Shown here: positions 55,610-64,000 of the stretch, piece after piece
Position numbering within the stretch: position 1 is the first letter of the stretch
Layout of the letters: every line of letters begins with the position of its first letter
NCBI GenBank assembly: GCA_947488935.1
Contig: CANLBN010000001.1
Location: 496,001-560,000, forward strand
DNA length: 64,000 nucleotides
Direction of reading: 5' to 3'
From: an uncultured Pseudomonadales bacterium
Lineage (GTDB): Bacteria; Pseudomonadota; Gammaproteobacteria; Pseudomonadales; Cellvibrionaceae
The notes under the pieces: model-generated
Databases searched by the model: none
Seen by the model: the letters and a program-made list of their open reading frames with translations, nothing else
What the model was told of the DNA's origin: nothing
Made by a program: the position numbers and the translations under genes

Positions 55610-57025
55610 TTACTTTTTAATCTTTTTTAATCGGCAATAATAAAAGCCATCGTGATTTTGCTTGCTCGTACAATCGGCTTCAGGCTGATTAATCAGTGGT
55701 AATAGTTGTCGCCCAAAGGGCTGCTCTATACCAAATAAAGGCATATCACCACCTAGGCTGTTATTATCCGCGTCAAAAATAATCGGGTCGATGGCAGCAT
55801 CCGATGTATTACCTAAAAATTGCTCGATAATTTTTGTATTTTCTTGGGGCAATATCGAGCAAGTTGCGTACAGCAGTATACCCCCATCTGCTAACAGAGG
55901 CCAAAGCTCAGACAATAGGCGATACTGCAACTGTGTGAGTGCTTGTATATGCTCGGGTTCTCTTAGCAGTTTTATATCGGGTTGGCGTCTGATAATACCC
56001 GTCGCCGAGCAGGGAGCATCTAACAAAACACGATCAAAAACCTGCCCATCCCACCACTGTTTGGGGTCGGCCGCATCGCCACAAATCACCTCGGCATCAA
56101 TGTGTAGGCGCTCAAGGTTTTCATGTACACGTTTCAGTCGTCGCGACTCTAAATCTAGTGCAACTATTTTATTGAGCTCGGGCTCCGTCTCGCCAATATG
56201 GCAAGTTTTTCCACCCGGTGCACAACAGGCATCTAACACTCTCATACCCGGTTTTAACTGTAACAATGTAGCCGCTAGCTGGCCCGCCTCGTCCTGCACA
56301 CTAACAGCACCTTTTGCAAAATCCGGGAGTGAGGTCACAGGCATTGGGCTATGGAGGTATAGGCCGCTTTTACTGATGGGTGCCAAGCTAAATGAAATAT
56401 TCGCATCTGTCAGTAATTGGCCGTATTGCTCGCGTGAATACTGCCGTTGGTTAACACGTAAGGTTAGCGGTGGTGGCTGGTTATTGGCCTCAAAAATAGA
56501 CTCCGCATAATCGGGCCATGCGTTTTTGATCTCTTTCTCCAGCCATGCGGGATGATTCGTTTTGCTTTTCTGCTTTGCTTTGTCAAAGAGGCTTTTTTGA
56601 TCGCGCTGAAAGCTACGCAATACAGCATTAACCAGTTTTTTCGCCCATGGCTTTTTGACAATAGCCACAGCATTAACACTCTCGTTAATCGCTGCATAGT
56701 CGGCGGTACGTAAAAATTCCAGCTGATATAAACCAAGCAATATAATGGCCTTAATATCAGCATCTTTCGCTTTGAGTTTTTGTCGCAGGAGCTGACTCAA
56801 TACTTCATTTAAAGTGGGGTACCAACGACAACAGCCATAGCATAGCTCTTTGACAAAGCTTTGCTCCTGCCCTGATAAATCGCTGGTATATTGTGGCAGC
56901 AAGCTCGCCATAGAGCCTTGCTGCTTAAGTAGCTGAGTTAAAATTTGTAGTGCAATTATTCGAGGCGTTATTTTTTTAGCTTTGTTTGTCTGGGCTTTTG
57001 ATTGGCTGTTTTTAGCGTTTGTCAT
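55610..57025 (-). CDS. rsmB: 16S rRNA m5C967 methyltransferase RsmB
   Basis: Methylates C967 of 16S rRNA with SAM. The N-terminal NusB-like RNA-binding domain (residues 20-150) is followed by the methyltransferase domain with LDACCAPGGKTCHIGE, and the catalytic-cysteine motif LLDAPCSATGIIRR. 471 residues from the ATG at 57025, which lies 4 bases after the fmt stop. A TTG at 57037 would overlap fmt. Confidence 0.95.
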   Translation of the reverse strand: MTNAKNSQSKAQTNKAKKITPRIIALQILTQLLKQQGSMASLLPQYTSDLSGQEQSFVKELCYGCCRWYPTLNEVLSQLLRQKLKAKDADIKAIILLGLYQLEFLRTADYAAINESVNAVAIVKKPWAKKLVNAVLRSFQRDQKSLFDKAKQKSKTNHPAWLEKEIKNAWPDYAESIFEANNQPPPLTLRVNQRQYSREQYGQLLTDANISFSLAPISKSGLYLHSPMPVTSLPDFAKGAVSVQDEAGQLAATLLQLKPGMRVLDACCAPGGKTCHIGETEPELNKIVALDLESRRLKRVHENLERLHIDAEVICGDAADPKQWWDGQVFDRVLLDAPCSATGIIRRQPDIKLLREPEHIQALTQLQYRLLSELWPLLADGGILLYATCSILPQENTKIIEQFLGNTSDAAIDPIIFDADNNSLGGDMPLFGIEQPFGRQLLPLINQPEADCTSKQNHDGFYYCRLKKIKK

Positions 57026-57029
57026 TGGC

Positions 57030-58049
57030 TTATTCAAAGCAACTGCCTACCGAGAAAAAATCTTGGTGGCCATTAACGAGCTCTGTCACTTGCATGGCTT
57101 TTTTACCGGGTAGCTGTAGGCAGGTTACTCGCAAAAGACCTTCTCCGCAGGCAATGATCAACCCGCTCTCATCTAGGTCCAGCACCTCTCCTACTTTATC
57201 TGAGCTTTTAGCATCAGGCGGGCAAATATTTGCTGCGTAGATTTTTATTCGCTGCTTTTTAAAAAAAGTATAAGCAACGGGAAAGGGGTTGTAGGCACGA
57301 ATACAGCGCTCTATTTTATCGCTAGCTAAGCCCCAGTTGATCTGGGCTTCTTGCTTGGTAATTTTTTCGGCATAGGTTGCCAAATGCTCATCCTGTACAA
57401 CGGGATTTAAATCATGAGCAACAATTTGCTCCAAAACCTTAAGTAAAGCATCACCGCCTAAATACATAAGCTTGTCGTGCAAGCTTGCAGTCGTATCACT
57501 TGGCAAAATATCACAACTGCTTTTTTGCAGCATATCACCGGTATCAAGCCCAACATCCATTTGCATAATAGTCACACCGCTTTGACTATCGCCATTAGGG
57601 GTGCTTGCATCTCCTAAGATAGCCCGCTGTATAGGCGCCGCACCACGCAGGCGTGGTAATAAAGAGGCATGAACATTAATACAGCCATAGGTAGGTGTGT
57701 CTAAAACAACCTTTGGCAAAATCAAACCATAGGCAACCACAATCATTACATCAGCATTGAGGCTTTTTAACTCAGCTTGGGCGGACTCATCTTTTAACGA
57801 TAAAGGCTGAAACACAGGAAAATCATGTTCGAGCGCAAGTTTTTTAACCACGCTTGGGGTAAGTTTTTTACCGCGACCTGCAGGGCGGTCAGGTTGTGTG
57901 TAAACACCCACTATCTCGTGGTGGCATTGCTTTTTGTAACCATGTTCTTTTTGTATAGATTGCGAATCGATTAAGACTTGCAAGTGATGCGCTGCAAATT
58001 CAGGCGTGCCGGCAAAGATTATTCGCAACGGTTTTAGCGGATTTGTCAT
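57030..58049 (-). CDS. fmt: methionyl-tRNA formyltransferase
   Basis: Formylates initiator Met-tRNA. The formyl donor domain holds the catalytic INVHASLLPRLRGAAPIQRAI (N-x-H) near residue 110. N-terminus IIFAGTPEFAAHHLQ, middle GVTIMQMDVGLDTGDML. The OB-fold C-terminal domain follows. 339 residues, slightly longer than usual (315) because of loops near residue 35. It follows def by 6 bases. Confidence 0.97.
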   Translation of the reverse strand: MTNPLKPLRIIFAGTPEFAAHHLQVLIDSQSIQKEHGYKKQCHHEIVGVYTQPDRPAGRGKKLTPSVVKKLALEHDFPVFQPLSLKDESAQAELKSLNADVMIVVAYGLILPKVVLDTPTYGCINVHASLLPRLRGAAPIQRAILGDASTPNGDSQSGVTIMQMDVGLDTGDMLQKSSCDILPSDTTASLHDKLMYLGGDALLKVLEQIVAHDLNPVVQDEHLATYAEKITKQEAQINWGLASDKIERCIRAYNPFPVAYTFFKKQRIKIYAANICPPDAKSSDKVGEVLDLDESGLIIACGEGLLRVTCLQLPGKKAMQVTELVNGHQDFFSVGSCFE

Positions 58050-58055
58050 TAACTA

Positions 58056-58562
58056 TTAGGCCTGAGCGCGATGTTGTTTTTCTAACTTTTTACGAATTCG
58101 ATTACGCTTGATAGGTGAGATATAGTCGACAAACAGCTTGCCATCAAGATGATCAATTTCATGTTGAATACATACGGCTAATAAGCCCTCAGGCTCAATA
58201 GTGAACGCTTCTCCATTTTGGTTTAAAGCCTCAACACGCACCTTTTTGGGGCGCTCAACAGTCTCATAAAAGCCTGGCACAGAGAGGCAGCCTTCATCGT
58301 AGCTATCGGGGACATCATCAAGAATGGTTATTTGTGGGTTAATAAAGACATTTTTTTCATTCTTTTCTTCTGAAATATCAATAACAATAATGCGCTGATG
58401 GATATTGACCTGTGTGGCCGCAAGACCAATGCCCTTTGAGTCGTACATGGTCTCAAACATATCCTCAACAATTTGACGGATTTTATCGTCTACATCAGCA
58501 ACTGGCTGTGCTTTTGTACGAAGTCTTGGATCTGGAAATTCCAGTATTTCTAATAGAGCCAT
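58056..58562 (-). CDS. def: peptide deformylase
   Basis: Removes the formyl group from new proteins. All three metal motifs are present: [18 protein letters not shown], and QHEIDHLDG. 168 residues. The operon def-fmt-rsmB-trkA-trkH starts here and is divergent from lysM-dprA. Confidence 0.98.
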   Translation of the reverse strand: MALLEILEFPDPRLRTKAQPVADVDDKIRQIVEDMFETMYDSKGIGLAATQVNIHQRIIVIDISEEKNEKNVFINPQITILDDVPDSYDEGCLSVPGFYETVERPKKVRVEALNQNGEAFTIEPEGLLAVCIQHEIDHLDGKLFVDYISPIKRNRIRKKLEKQHRAQA

Positions 58563-58823
58563 GGTTTATTCTGCTGAGCCTTTATTAAATAGGATTACTT
58601 ATTACAACGGTCATTGATTGTGACTAACTTCTAGTAAAAAGCGAAGAATCACTGCTAAGACTATGATCATACAGGAATTAATGCTATAAATAGAGTGACT
58701 ATATTTAATAATGTAAATAGTGTAAGTATATTAAGAGCAATAATAGAGTAAACCGTCTTATCGGGTGATATTACGCCAATGATTATAACGAAAGCTCGCG
58801 CCACATAAAACAGGATCGATCTA

Positions 58824-59885
58824 ATGAAAATTAAAGTCTCCAGTATCATTATAGCTTTTCTTATGAGCTTAACCTATGTACTGGCCACACATGCTGATGA
58901 ACTCTTAAAGAGCGACCACCCGGAACGCTATATCGTCAAAAAAGGGGATACTTTATGGGGTATTTCATCGAGCTTTCTAAATTCTCCTTGGTTATGGCCC
59001 GAAATTTGGCATGCTAACCCTCAAATAGACAACCCTCACCTTATATTTCCTGGTGATGTAGTGAGTCTTGTCTATATTGATGGTAAACCGCGACTTATCG
59101 TTAACCGCACGGTAAAACTCTCACCAAGCAAAAATGATAAGCTTTCTCCACAGATCCGTGTAAGCCCTATTGAGAGTGCTATTCCTGCTATCCCGCTTGA
59201 TCAGATTAATAGTTGGCTATCACGCAATCGTATTCTTGAGTCAGGCGTATTGCCAGGTGCACCTTATGTCTTAACAGGACAAGAAGGTCGTTTAATTTTA
59301 GGCGCTGGAGACAGACTTTATGGTCGTGGAGAGTTTGCCAACAACATCTCTAATTATGGCTTGTACCGCAAAGGAGATGACTATATCGACCCAGAGACAG
59401 GTGAACTCTTAGGTATTCAAGCCATTGATATAGGCAGCATCAATATAACAGCCTTACAAGAAGATATTGCAACATTTAACGTGACTCGCTCAACGGGTGA
59501 TATTCGCGTTGGTGATCGCATATTACCTACCGAAGAGCGCGCAATCGAGCCGACCTTCTTTCCGTCAGCACCTGAGGATGAGGTTGAAGGGCTAATCATT
59601 AATGTTGAAAAAGAAGGTGTTAATCAAGTTGGCCTATTAGATGTTGTAGCCATTAATCGTGGCGAAGAGCATAACCTTGTACCTGGTAATGTACTCGCTA
59701 TCTTTAAACGCGGTATTGTGGCAATTGATCGCACTAAACAGAAAGATAAATCAGAGGCCGTCACTCTACCCGACGAGCGAGCCGGCATGTTAATGATATT
59801 TAAAAGCTTTGATAAAATGAGCTTGGCTATAGTCCTTAAAGCCGATCGTGGAATTAAAATAGGTGATTACGTGCGTATGCCGTAA
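58824..59885 (+). CDS. LysM-domain exported protein
   Basis: A signal peptide of about 24 residues is followed by a LysM domain (YIVKKGDTLWGISSSFL and onward to PGDVVSLVY), then a long beta-rich domain of about 250 residues with no recognisable enzyme motif. Located in the same spot (opposite def, upstream of dprA) as a conserved LysM protein in pseudomonads. It probably binds peptidoglycan in the periplasm. Function unknown. dprA follows after 37 bases. Confidence 0.9.
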   Translation: MKIKVSSIIIAFLMSLTYVLATHADELLKSDHPERYIVKKGDTLWGISSSFLNSPWLWPEIWHANPQIDNPHLIFPGDVVSLVYIDGKPRLIVNRTVKLSPSKNDKLSPQIRVSPIESAIPAIPLDQINSWLSRNRILESGVLPGAPYVLTGQEGRLILGAGDRLYGRGEFANNISNYGLYRKGDDYIDPETGELLGIQAIDIGSINITALQEDIATFNVTRSTGDIRVGDRILPTEERAIEPTFFPSAPEDEVEGLIINVEKEGVNQVGLLDVVAINRGEEHNLVPGNVLAIFKRGIVAIDRTKQKDKSEAVTLPDERAGMLMIFKSFDKMSLAIVLKADRGIKIGDYVRMP

Positions 59886-59922
59886 ATCTTCTGTAGTATT
59901 ACTGCTCAAGGACGAGCCCAAT

Positions 59923-61065
59923 ATGAAAAACTCTGATTTTTATACACTGCTGCTTTCTCTACTTCCCGGTGTCGGGCCTAGCCGTTATTGGTCTTGGATT
60001 GACATCCATCAAACACCCGAAAAAGCGTTACTCGCTCCCTTTGATGAATTACCTAAGATAAGCCCTCCCGCCAAGAAAGTCCTTCGTGAATTTCAAAAAC
60101 TTGGCGAAAAGAGCCCTCTTGCTATCAGGGGGATACAGGCCTTAGAGGCCCTAGAGCAGCAAAATGCCCACTTAATTACTCATCAAAATATTAACTACCC
60201 AGGGCTTCTTGGCCAAATTGAGCGACCGCCGCCATTACTTTTTGTAAAGGGTAATATTGAGCTTTTGTCTCTTCCCCAAATTGCTATTATTGGTACACGT
60301 AACCCAACAGCCTCCGGCATAGACAATACCCGTGCCTTTGCCCGCTACCTTGCTCAAGGTGGCTTTACTATCACAAGTGGACTCGCACTCGGTGTTGATG
60401 GTTTTGCCCATGAGGCAACGCTAAATGTTAGCGGCAAAACTATTGCCGTAATGGCCACAGGCATTGATAGGGTTTACCCCTCTCGTCATCAACGGCTTGC
60501 CGATACTATTTTAGATAAAGGTGGCTTGCTAGTGACGGAATTCACTCCGGGAACAGCTCCCCACGCAGCACATTTTCCACAGCGTAACCGTATTATTAGT
60601 GGCTTAAGCCTAGGTGTTTTAGTCATGGAAGCCGCAGTAAAAAGCGGCTCTTTAATTACCGCTCGCTATGCGCTTGAACAAAATCGGGAGGTCTTCGCTG
60701 TACCCGGTTCTATTCACAACCCTCAAGCTAAGGGGTGCCATGCGCTTATTAAACAAGGTGCGCAGCTGGTAGAAACAGGCGAGGATATTATTAAACAGCT
60801 GGCCGGACTTATCCATTATTTCGCAACCCAGCAAAATAATACTAATGCCAATGAAGCACTACCAGCAAAAACGACCTTCTCACTCTCTCTTAACGAGCTA
60901 GAGCAAAAAATACTTAAGCACATTGGTTACGATACCATTGCGATTGAACAATTAATTGAGCGCTCTGGCTTATCTAGCTCAAAGGTCGCGACCACACTTT
61001 TTAATTTAGAGTTAAAAGGCGCGGTTAAACATTCCGATTGGGGTTATGAGGCAATCAACCAATAA
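59923..61065 (+). CDS. dprA: DNA-processing protein DprA (Smf)
   Basis: Loads RecA on single-stranded DNA during transformation. The Rossmann core is intact, with AIIGTRNPTASGIDNTRAF, GGFTITSGLALGVDGFAHEA and FPQRNRIISGLS, then VMEAAVKSGSLITAR. A C-terminal winged helix (ELEQKILKHIGYD) completes it. The frame opens at 59863, but the ATG at 59923 has AAGGA upstream and avoids overlapping the LysM gene. 380 residues, normal. Confidence 0.95.
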   Translation: MKNSDFYTLLLSLLPGVGPSRYWSWIDIHQTPEKALLAPFDELPKISPPAKKVLREFQKLGEKSPLAIRGIQALEALEQQNAHLITHQNINYPGLLGQIERPPPLLFVKGNIELLSLPQIAIIGTRNPTASGIDNTRAFARYLAQGGFTITSGLALGVDGFAHEATLNVSGKTIAVMATGIDRVYPSRHQRLADTILDKGGLLVTEFTPGTAPHAAHFPQRNRIISGLSLGVLVMEAAVKSGSLITARYALEQNREVFAVPGSIHNPQAKGCHALIKQGAQLVETGEDIIKQLAGLIHYFATQQNNTNANEALPAKTTFSLSLNELEQKILKHIGYDTIAIEQLIERSGLSSSKVATTLFNLELKGAVKHSDWGYEAINQ

Positions 61066-61110
61066 CGTATAATAGATAAACTCTCTTGCTATTGCCCTAC
61101 TCTATTCGAC

Positions 61111-61680
61111 ATGTCCAACTACCACATTAACTCTTCGCTGATACTTGCCAGCCAAATAATGCACCAAGGTGGTGTTATCGCCTACCCTACGGAAGCAGTT
61201 TGGGGCTTAGGTTGTGACCCATTCAATGAAGAGGCTGTTTGTCGATTATTATCCCTTAAAAAGCGCTCTCCCGACAAAGGGGTTATCTTGATTGCAAGCC
61301 ATATCAGGCAATTTGATTTCATTCTTAAAGATCTCAGTAAGCCACAGCTAAGCACTCTTCAACAAACTTGGCCTGGCCCGGTTTCTTGGATCGTACCGGT
61401 TAATAATTCAATTCCTTATTGGATATCGGGTAATCACTCAGGTGTCGCTTTACGTGTGAGTAACCACCCTGTTGTTAAAGCCCTATGCGATAATTATGGT
61501 GGACCTATTGTTTCTACATCGGCCAACACACAGGGGCACTTAGCGGCAAAAACTGGCTGGCAAGTTAGGCGCTATTTTAAAAGAAACCCCCACTTAGATT
61601 TTATCACTCAGGGAGTGGTGGGTAATCGCACTAAGCCATCACAAATTTTTGATTTGCTAACGCAAGCGGTCATTCGCTAA
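61111..61680 (+). CDS. tsaC: threonylcarbamoyl-AMP synthase TsaC
   Basis: Makes threonylcarbamoyl-AMP for the t6A37 modification of tRNA. YrdC/Sua5 fold in 189 residues: GGVIAYPTEAVWGLGCDP, the LKKRSPDKGVILIAS binding motif and the later GPIVSTSANTQGH. It has no Sua5 C-terminal domain. It lies between dprA and hemF, the pseudomonad order. Confidence 0.95.
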   Translation: MSNYHINSSLILASQIMHQGGVIAYPTEAVWGLGCDPFNEEAVCRLLSLKKRSPDKGVILIASHIRQFDFILKDLSKPQLSTLQQTWPGPVSWIVPVNNSIPYWISGNHSGVALRVSNHPVVKALCDNYGGPIVSTSANTQGHLAAKTGWQVRRYFKRNPHLDFITQGVVGNRTKPSQIFDLLTQAVIR

Positions 61681-61690
61681 TCACCTATAA

Positions 61691-62635
<945 letters not shown>

Positions 62636-62636
62636 T

Positions 62637-63473
62637 ATGACAACTGACCACTACTGTGTTTTTGGCAACCCTATTTCTCATTCAAAATCTCCGCTACTCC
62701 ATACTGAGTTTGCCAAACAAACCCAACAAGATTTGTCCTATACCGCTCAATGTGTTGATGTTAATGATTTCTCAAGCGCTGCTAATAAATTTTTTGAAGC
62801 AGGTGGTAAGGGGCTAAATATCACCGTGCCTTTTAAACACGATGCCTTTAGCTTTGCAGAAAACTTAACGGAGCGCGCAAAACGTGCTGGTGCAGTTAAT
62901 ACTTTATTTTTAAATAAAGATAATTCTATTACGGGTGACAATACCGATGGTATCGGGCTAGTCACAGATATTACAAAGCACTTAGAGTGGACAATTAAGA
63001 ATAAAAATATTTTAATCCTCGGTGCAGGTGGTGCAGTTCGTGGCATAGTAGAACCCTTTGTTAAAGAGTCCCCCAATTCAATTACCATTGTTAATCGCAC
63101 TAAAGAAAAAGCTCAGCAGCTAGCGAGTGATTTTTCAGATATTTTTTCTATTCAATCCTGTTCTTACTCTGAGCTTGCTGAGCGAGATAATGCTATCGCT
63201 TTTGATATTATTATTAACGGCTCATCAGCAAGCTTAAGTGGCAACTTGCCCCCTCTTCCCGATAATATTATTAATGAAAATACTTGCTGCTACGATATGA
63301 TGTATGCAAAAGAGCTGACGCCTTTTTTAGAATGGGCCAAAGAGAAAAAAGCCCCATCTATTAGTGACGGCTTAGGTATGCTAGTTTGCCAGGGTGCGGA
63401 ATCTTTTTTTATTTGGCGTGGCGTCAAGCCAGAGACAAAAAGCGTGATTCAATATATTCGCTCAATACTTTGA
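62637..63473 (+). CDS. aroE: shikimate dehydrogenase
   Basis: Reduces 3-dehydroshikimate with NADPH in aromatic amino-acid synthesis. Substrate-binding NPISHSKSPLLH and the catalytic lysine in NITVPFKHDAF lie in the N-terminal domain. GDNTDGIGLV and the NADP loop ILGAGGAVRGIVEP follow. 278 residues. Coupled to hemF. Confidence 0.97.
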   Translation: MTTDHYCVFGNPISHSKSPLLHTEFAKQTQQDLSYTAQCVDVNDFSSAANKFFEAGGKGLNITVPFKHDAFSFAENLTERAKRAGAVNTLFLNKDNSITGDNTDGIGLVTDITKHLEWTIKNKNILILGAGGAVRGIVEPFVKESPNSITIVNRTKEKAQQLASDFSDIFSIQSCSYSELAERDNAIAFDIIINGSSASLSGNLPPLPDNIINENTCCYDMMYAKELTPFLEWAKEKKAPSISDGLGMLVCQGAESFFIWRGVKPETKSVIQYIRSIL

Positions 63474-63527
63474 TCGTAAGCCAAATTTACAAAGGCCTAA
63501 AAAGTGCTATATAAAAAGGCTGTAGGT

Positions 63528-64000
63528 TTAGTTAACAAATTCTGCAAATACTTCATTATATTGATTTGATAAAAATTGATAGCGTTCGTAATATTTACTA
63601 TCGGCCGCTATAGCACCAACATTATCTAGACAGACTTTTGTGTGCTCATACATCTCTTTATCTTTTCCTTCGCTTTCTGTCTTGGCTAAAATAACTTGGA
63701 TCATATTTAGATTTACACCAACGTGCCTTGGGAACATATTGCGTGCATCAGTAAATATTTTTAAGGACAAATCATAATCTTTATTCTGATAGGCTTCGAT
63801 ACCTTCATGGGTTAATTCTGCCGCGCATTGTTTACCAGCACGGGTTATAGGTTCGTCGCTAATGTCATCTATTCGTTGTACTACTTTTGCATCATCCTTC
63901 TTCTCTTTATAAATAGCATGTAACTCTTGATAAGCTTTTTTCTTATTATCGATCATCATATGTGATTGCGCATAGTCGAGCCTCACATCAATATCTTTTA
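63528..64000 (-). CDS. TPR-containing protein, C-terminal part
   Basis: The frame stays open to the right edge, beyond the GTG at 63986, so the N-terminus is outside the window. The visible C-terminal 157 or so residues include a TPR-like unit (GIEAYQNKDYDLSLKIFTDA, then PRHVGVNLNMIQVIL). This fits the C-terminal half of TPR-containing response regulators of gammaproteobacteria, where a receiver domain would lie upstream. This identification is a guess from the pattern. It converges with aroE. Confidence 0.6.
   Translation of the reverse strand, partial: KDIDVRLDYAQSHMMIDNKKKAYQELHAIYKEKKDDAKVVQRIDDISDEPITRAGKQCAAELTHEGIEAYQNKDYDLSLKIFTDARNMFPRHVGVNLNMIQVILAKTESEGKDKEMYEHTKVCLDNVGAIAADSKYYERYQFLSNQYNEVFAEFVN

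Noticed and set aside
55791..56510. Long plus-strand frame (239 codons) opposite rsmB
   Set aside because: It lies wholly antisense to a well-conserved gene, has no ribosome site and has a cysteine/serine-rich shadow composition.

Overview
The window reads as chromosomal DNA of a marine-type gammaproteobacterium related to the Cellvibrionales/Pseudomonadales. It is AT-rich, has dense operons and is free of rRNA, tRNA and CRISPR arrays. The basis is gene content and order: polA, the znu locus, a ctaCDGE-SURF1-ctaAB oxidase locus, glyQS with plsC, and trkA-rsmB-fmt-def opposite lysM-dprA-tsaC-hemF-aroE. In pseudomonads these blocks cluster near the replication origin, so the window is probably origin-proximal, although no dnaA, gyrB or oriC is visible.

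Layout. 0-5 kb: phosphate permeases PstC/PstA, a YciA thioesterase, a small lipoprotein and a general porin. 5-8 kb: polA, followed by a small intergenic transcript candidate with a C-rich loop hairpin and a terminator, in the syntenic place of Spot 42/ErsA sRNAs. 8-12 kb: zinc uptake (znuA divergent from zur-znuC-znuB) with a clear Zur box. 12-20 kb: an EamA exporter, a polar amino-acid ABC transporter, a PutA without a DNA-binding domain and an AraC-type regulator. 20-29 kb: caa3-type cytochrome c oxidase with its assembly factors, including a shrunken Sco-like protein without the copper site. 29-40 kb: housekeeping genes (prlC, gamma-carbonic anhydrase, gloA, plsC, glyQS) and a GmhB-like protein whose catalytic aspartate is missing. 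40-45 kb: a sulfide-oxidation module (persulfide dioxygenase, SQR, a Crp/Fnr regulator, a DUF2892 membrane protein) controlled by a divergent FisR-type sigma54 activator, with a recognisable sigma54 promoter and repeated TGTCA sites. 44.8-52.3 kb: an RHS polymorphic-toxin island flanked by direct repeats of a gene 3' end. 52-64 kb: Trk potassium uptake, rsmB/fmt/def, LysM protein, dprA, tsaC, hemF, aroE and the end of a TPR protein.

The most unusual item is the 7.4 kb RHS island. It has a secreted RHS protein with a cysteine-rich variable tip, membrane proteins that look like immunity proteins, an orphan toxin tip with its own overlapping downstream gene, and about 80 bp direct repeats (46 bp identical) that duplicate the 3' end of the gene next to trkH. 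No recombinase is visible in it. Other points of interest are the candidate sRNA beside polA and the porin, the decayed GmhB and Sco paralogs in otherwise conserved loci, and a 12 bp tandem repeat that triplicates the end of prlC with its stop codon.
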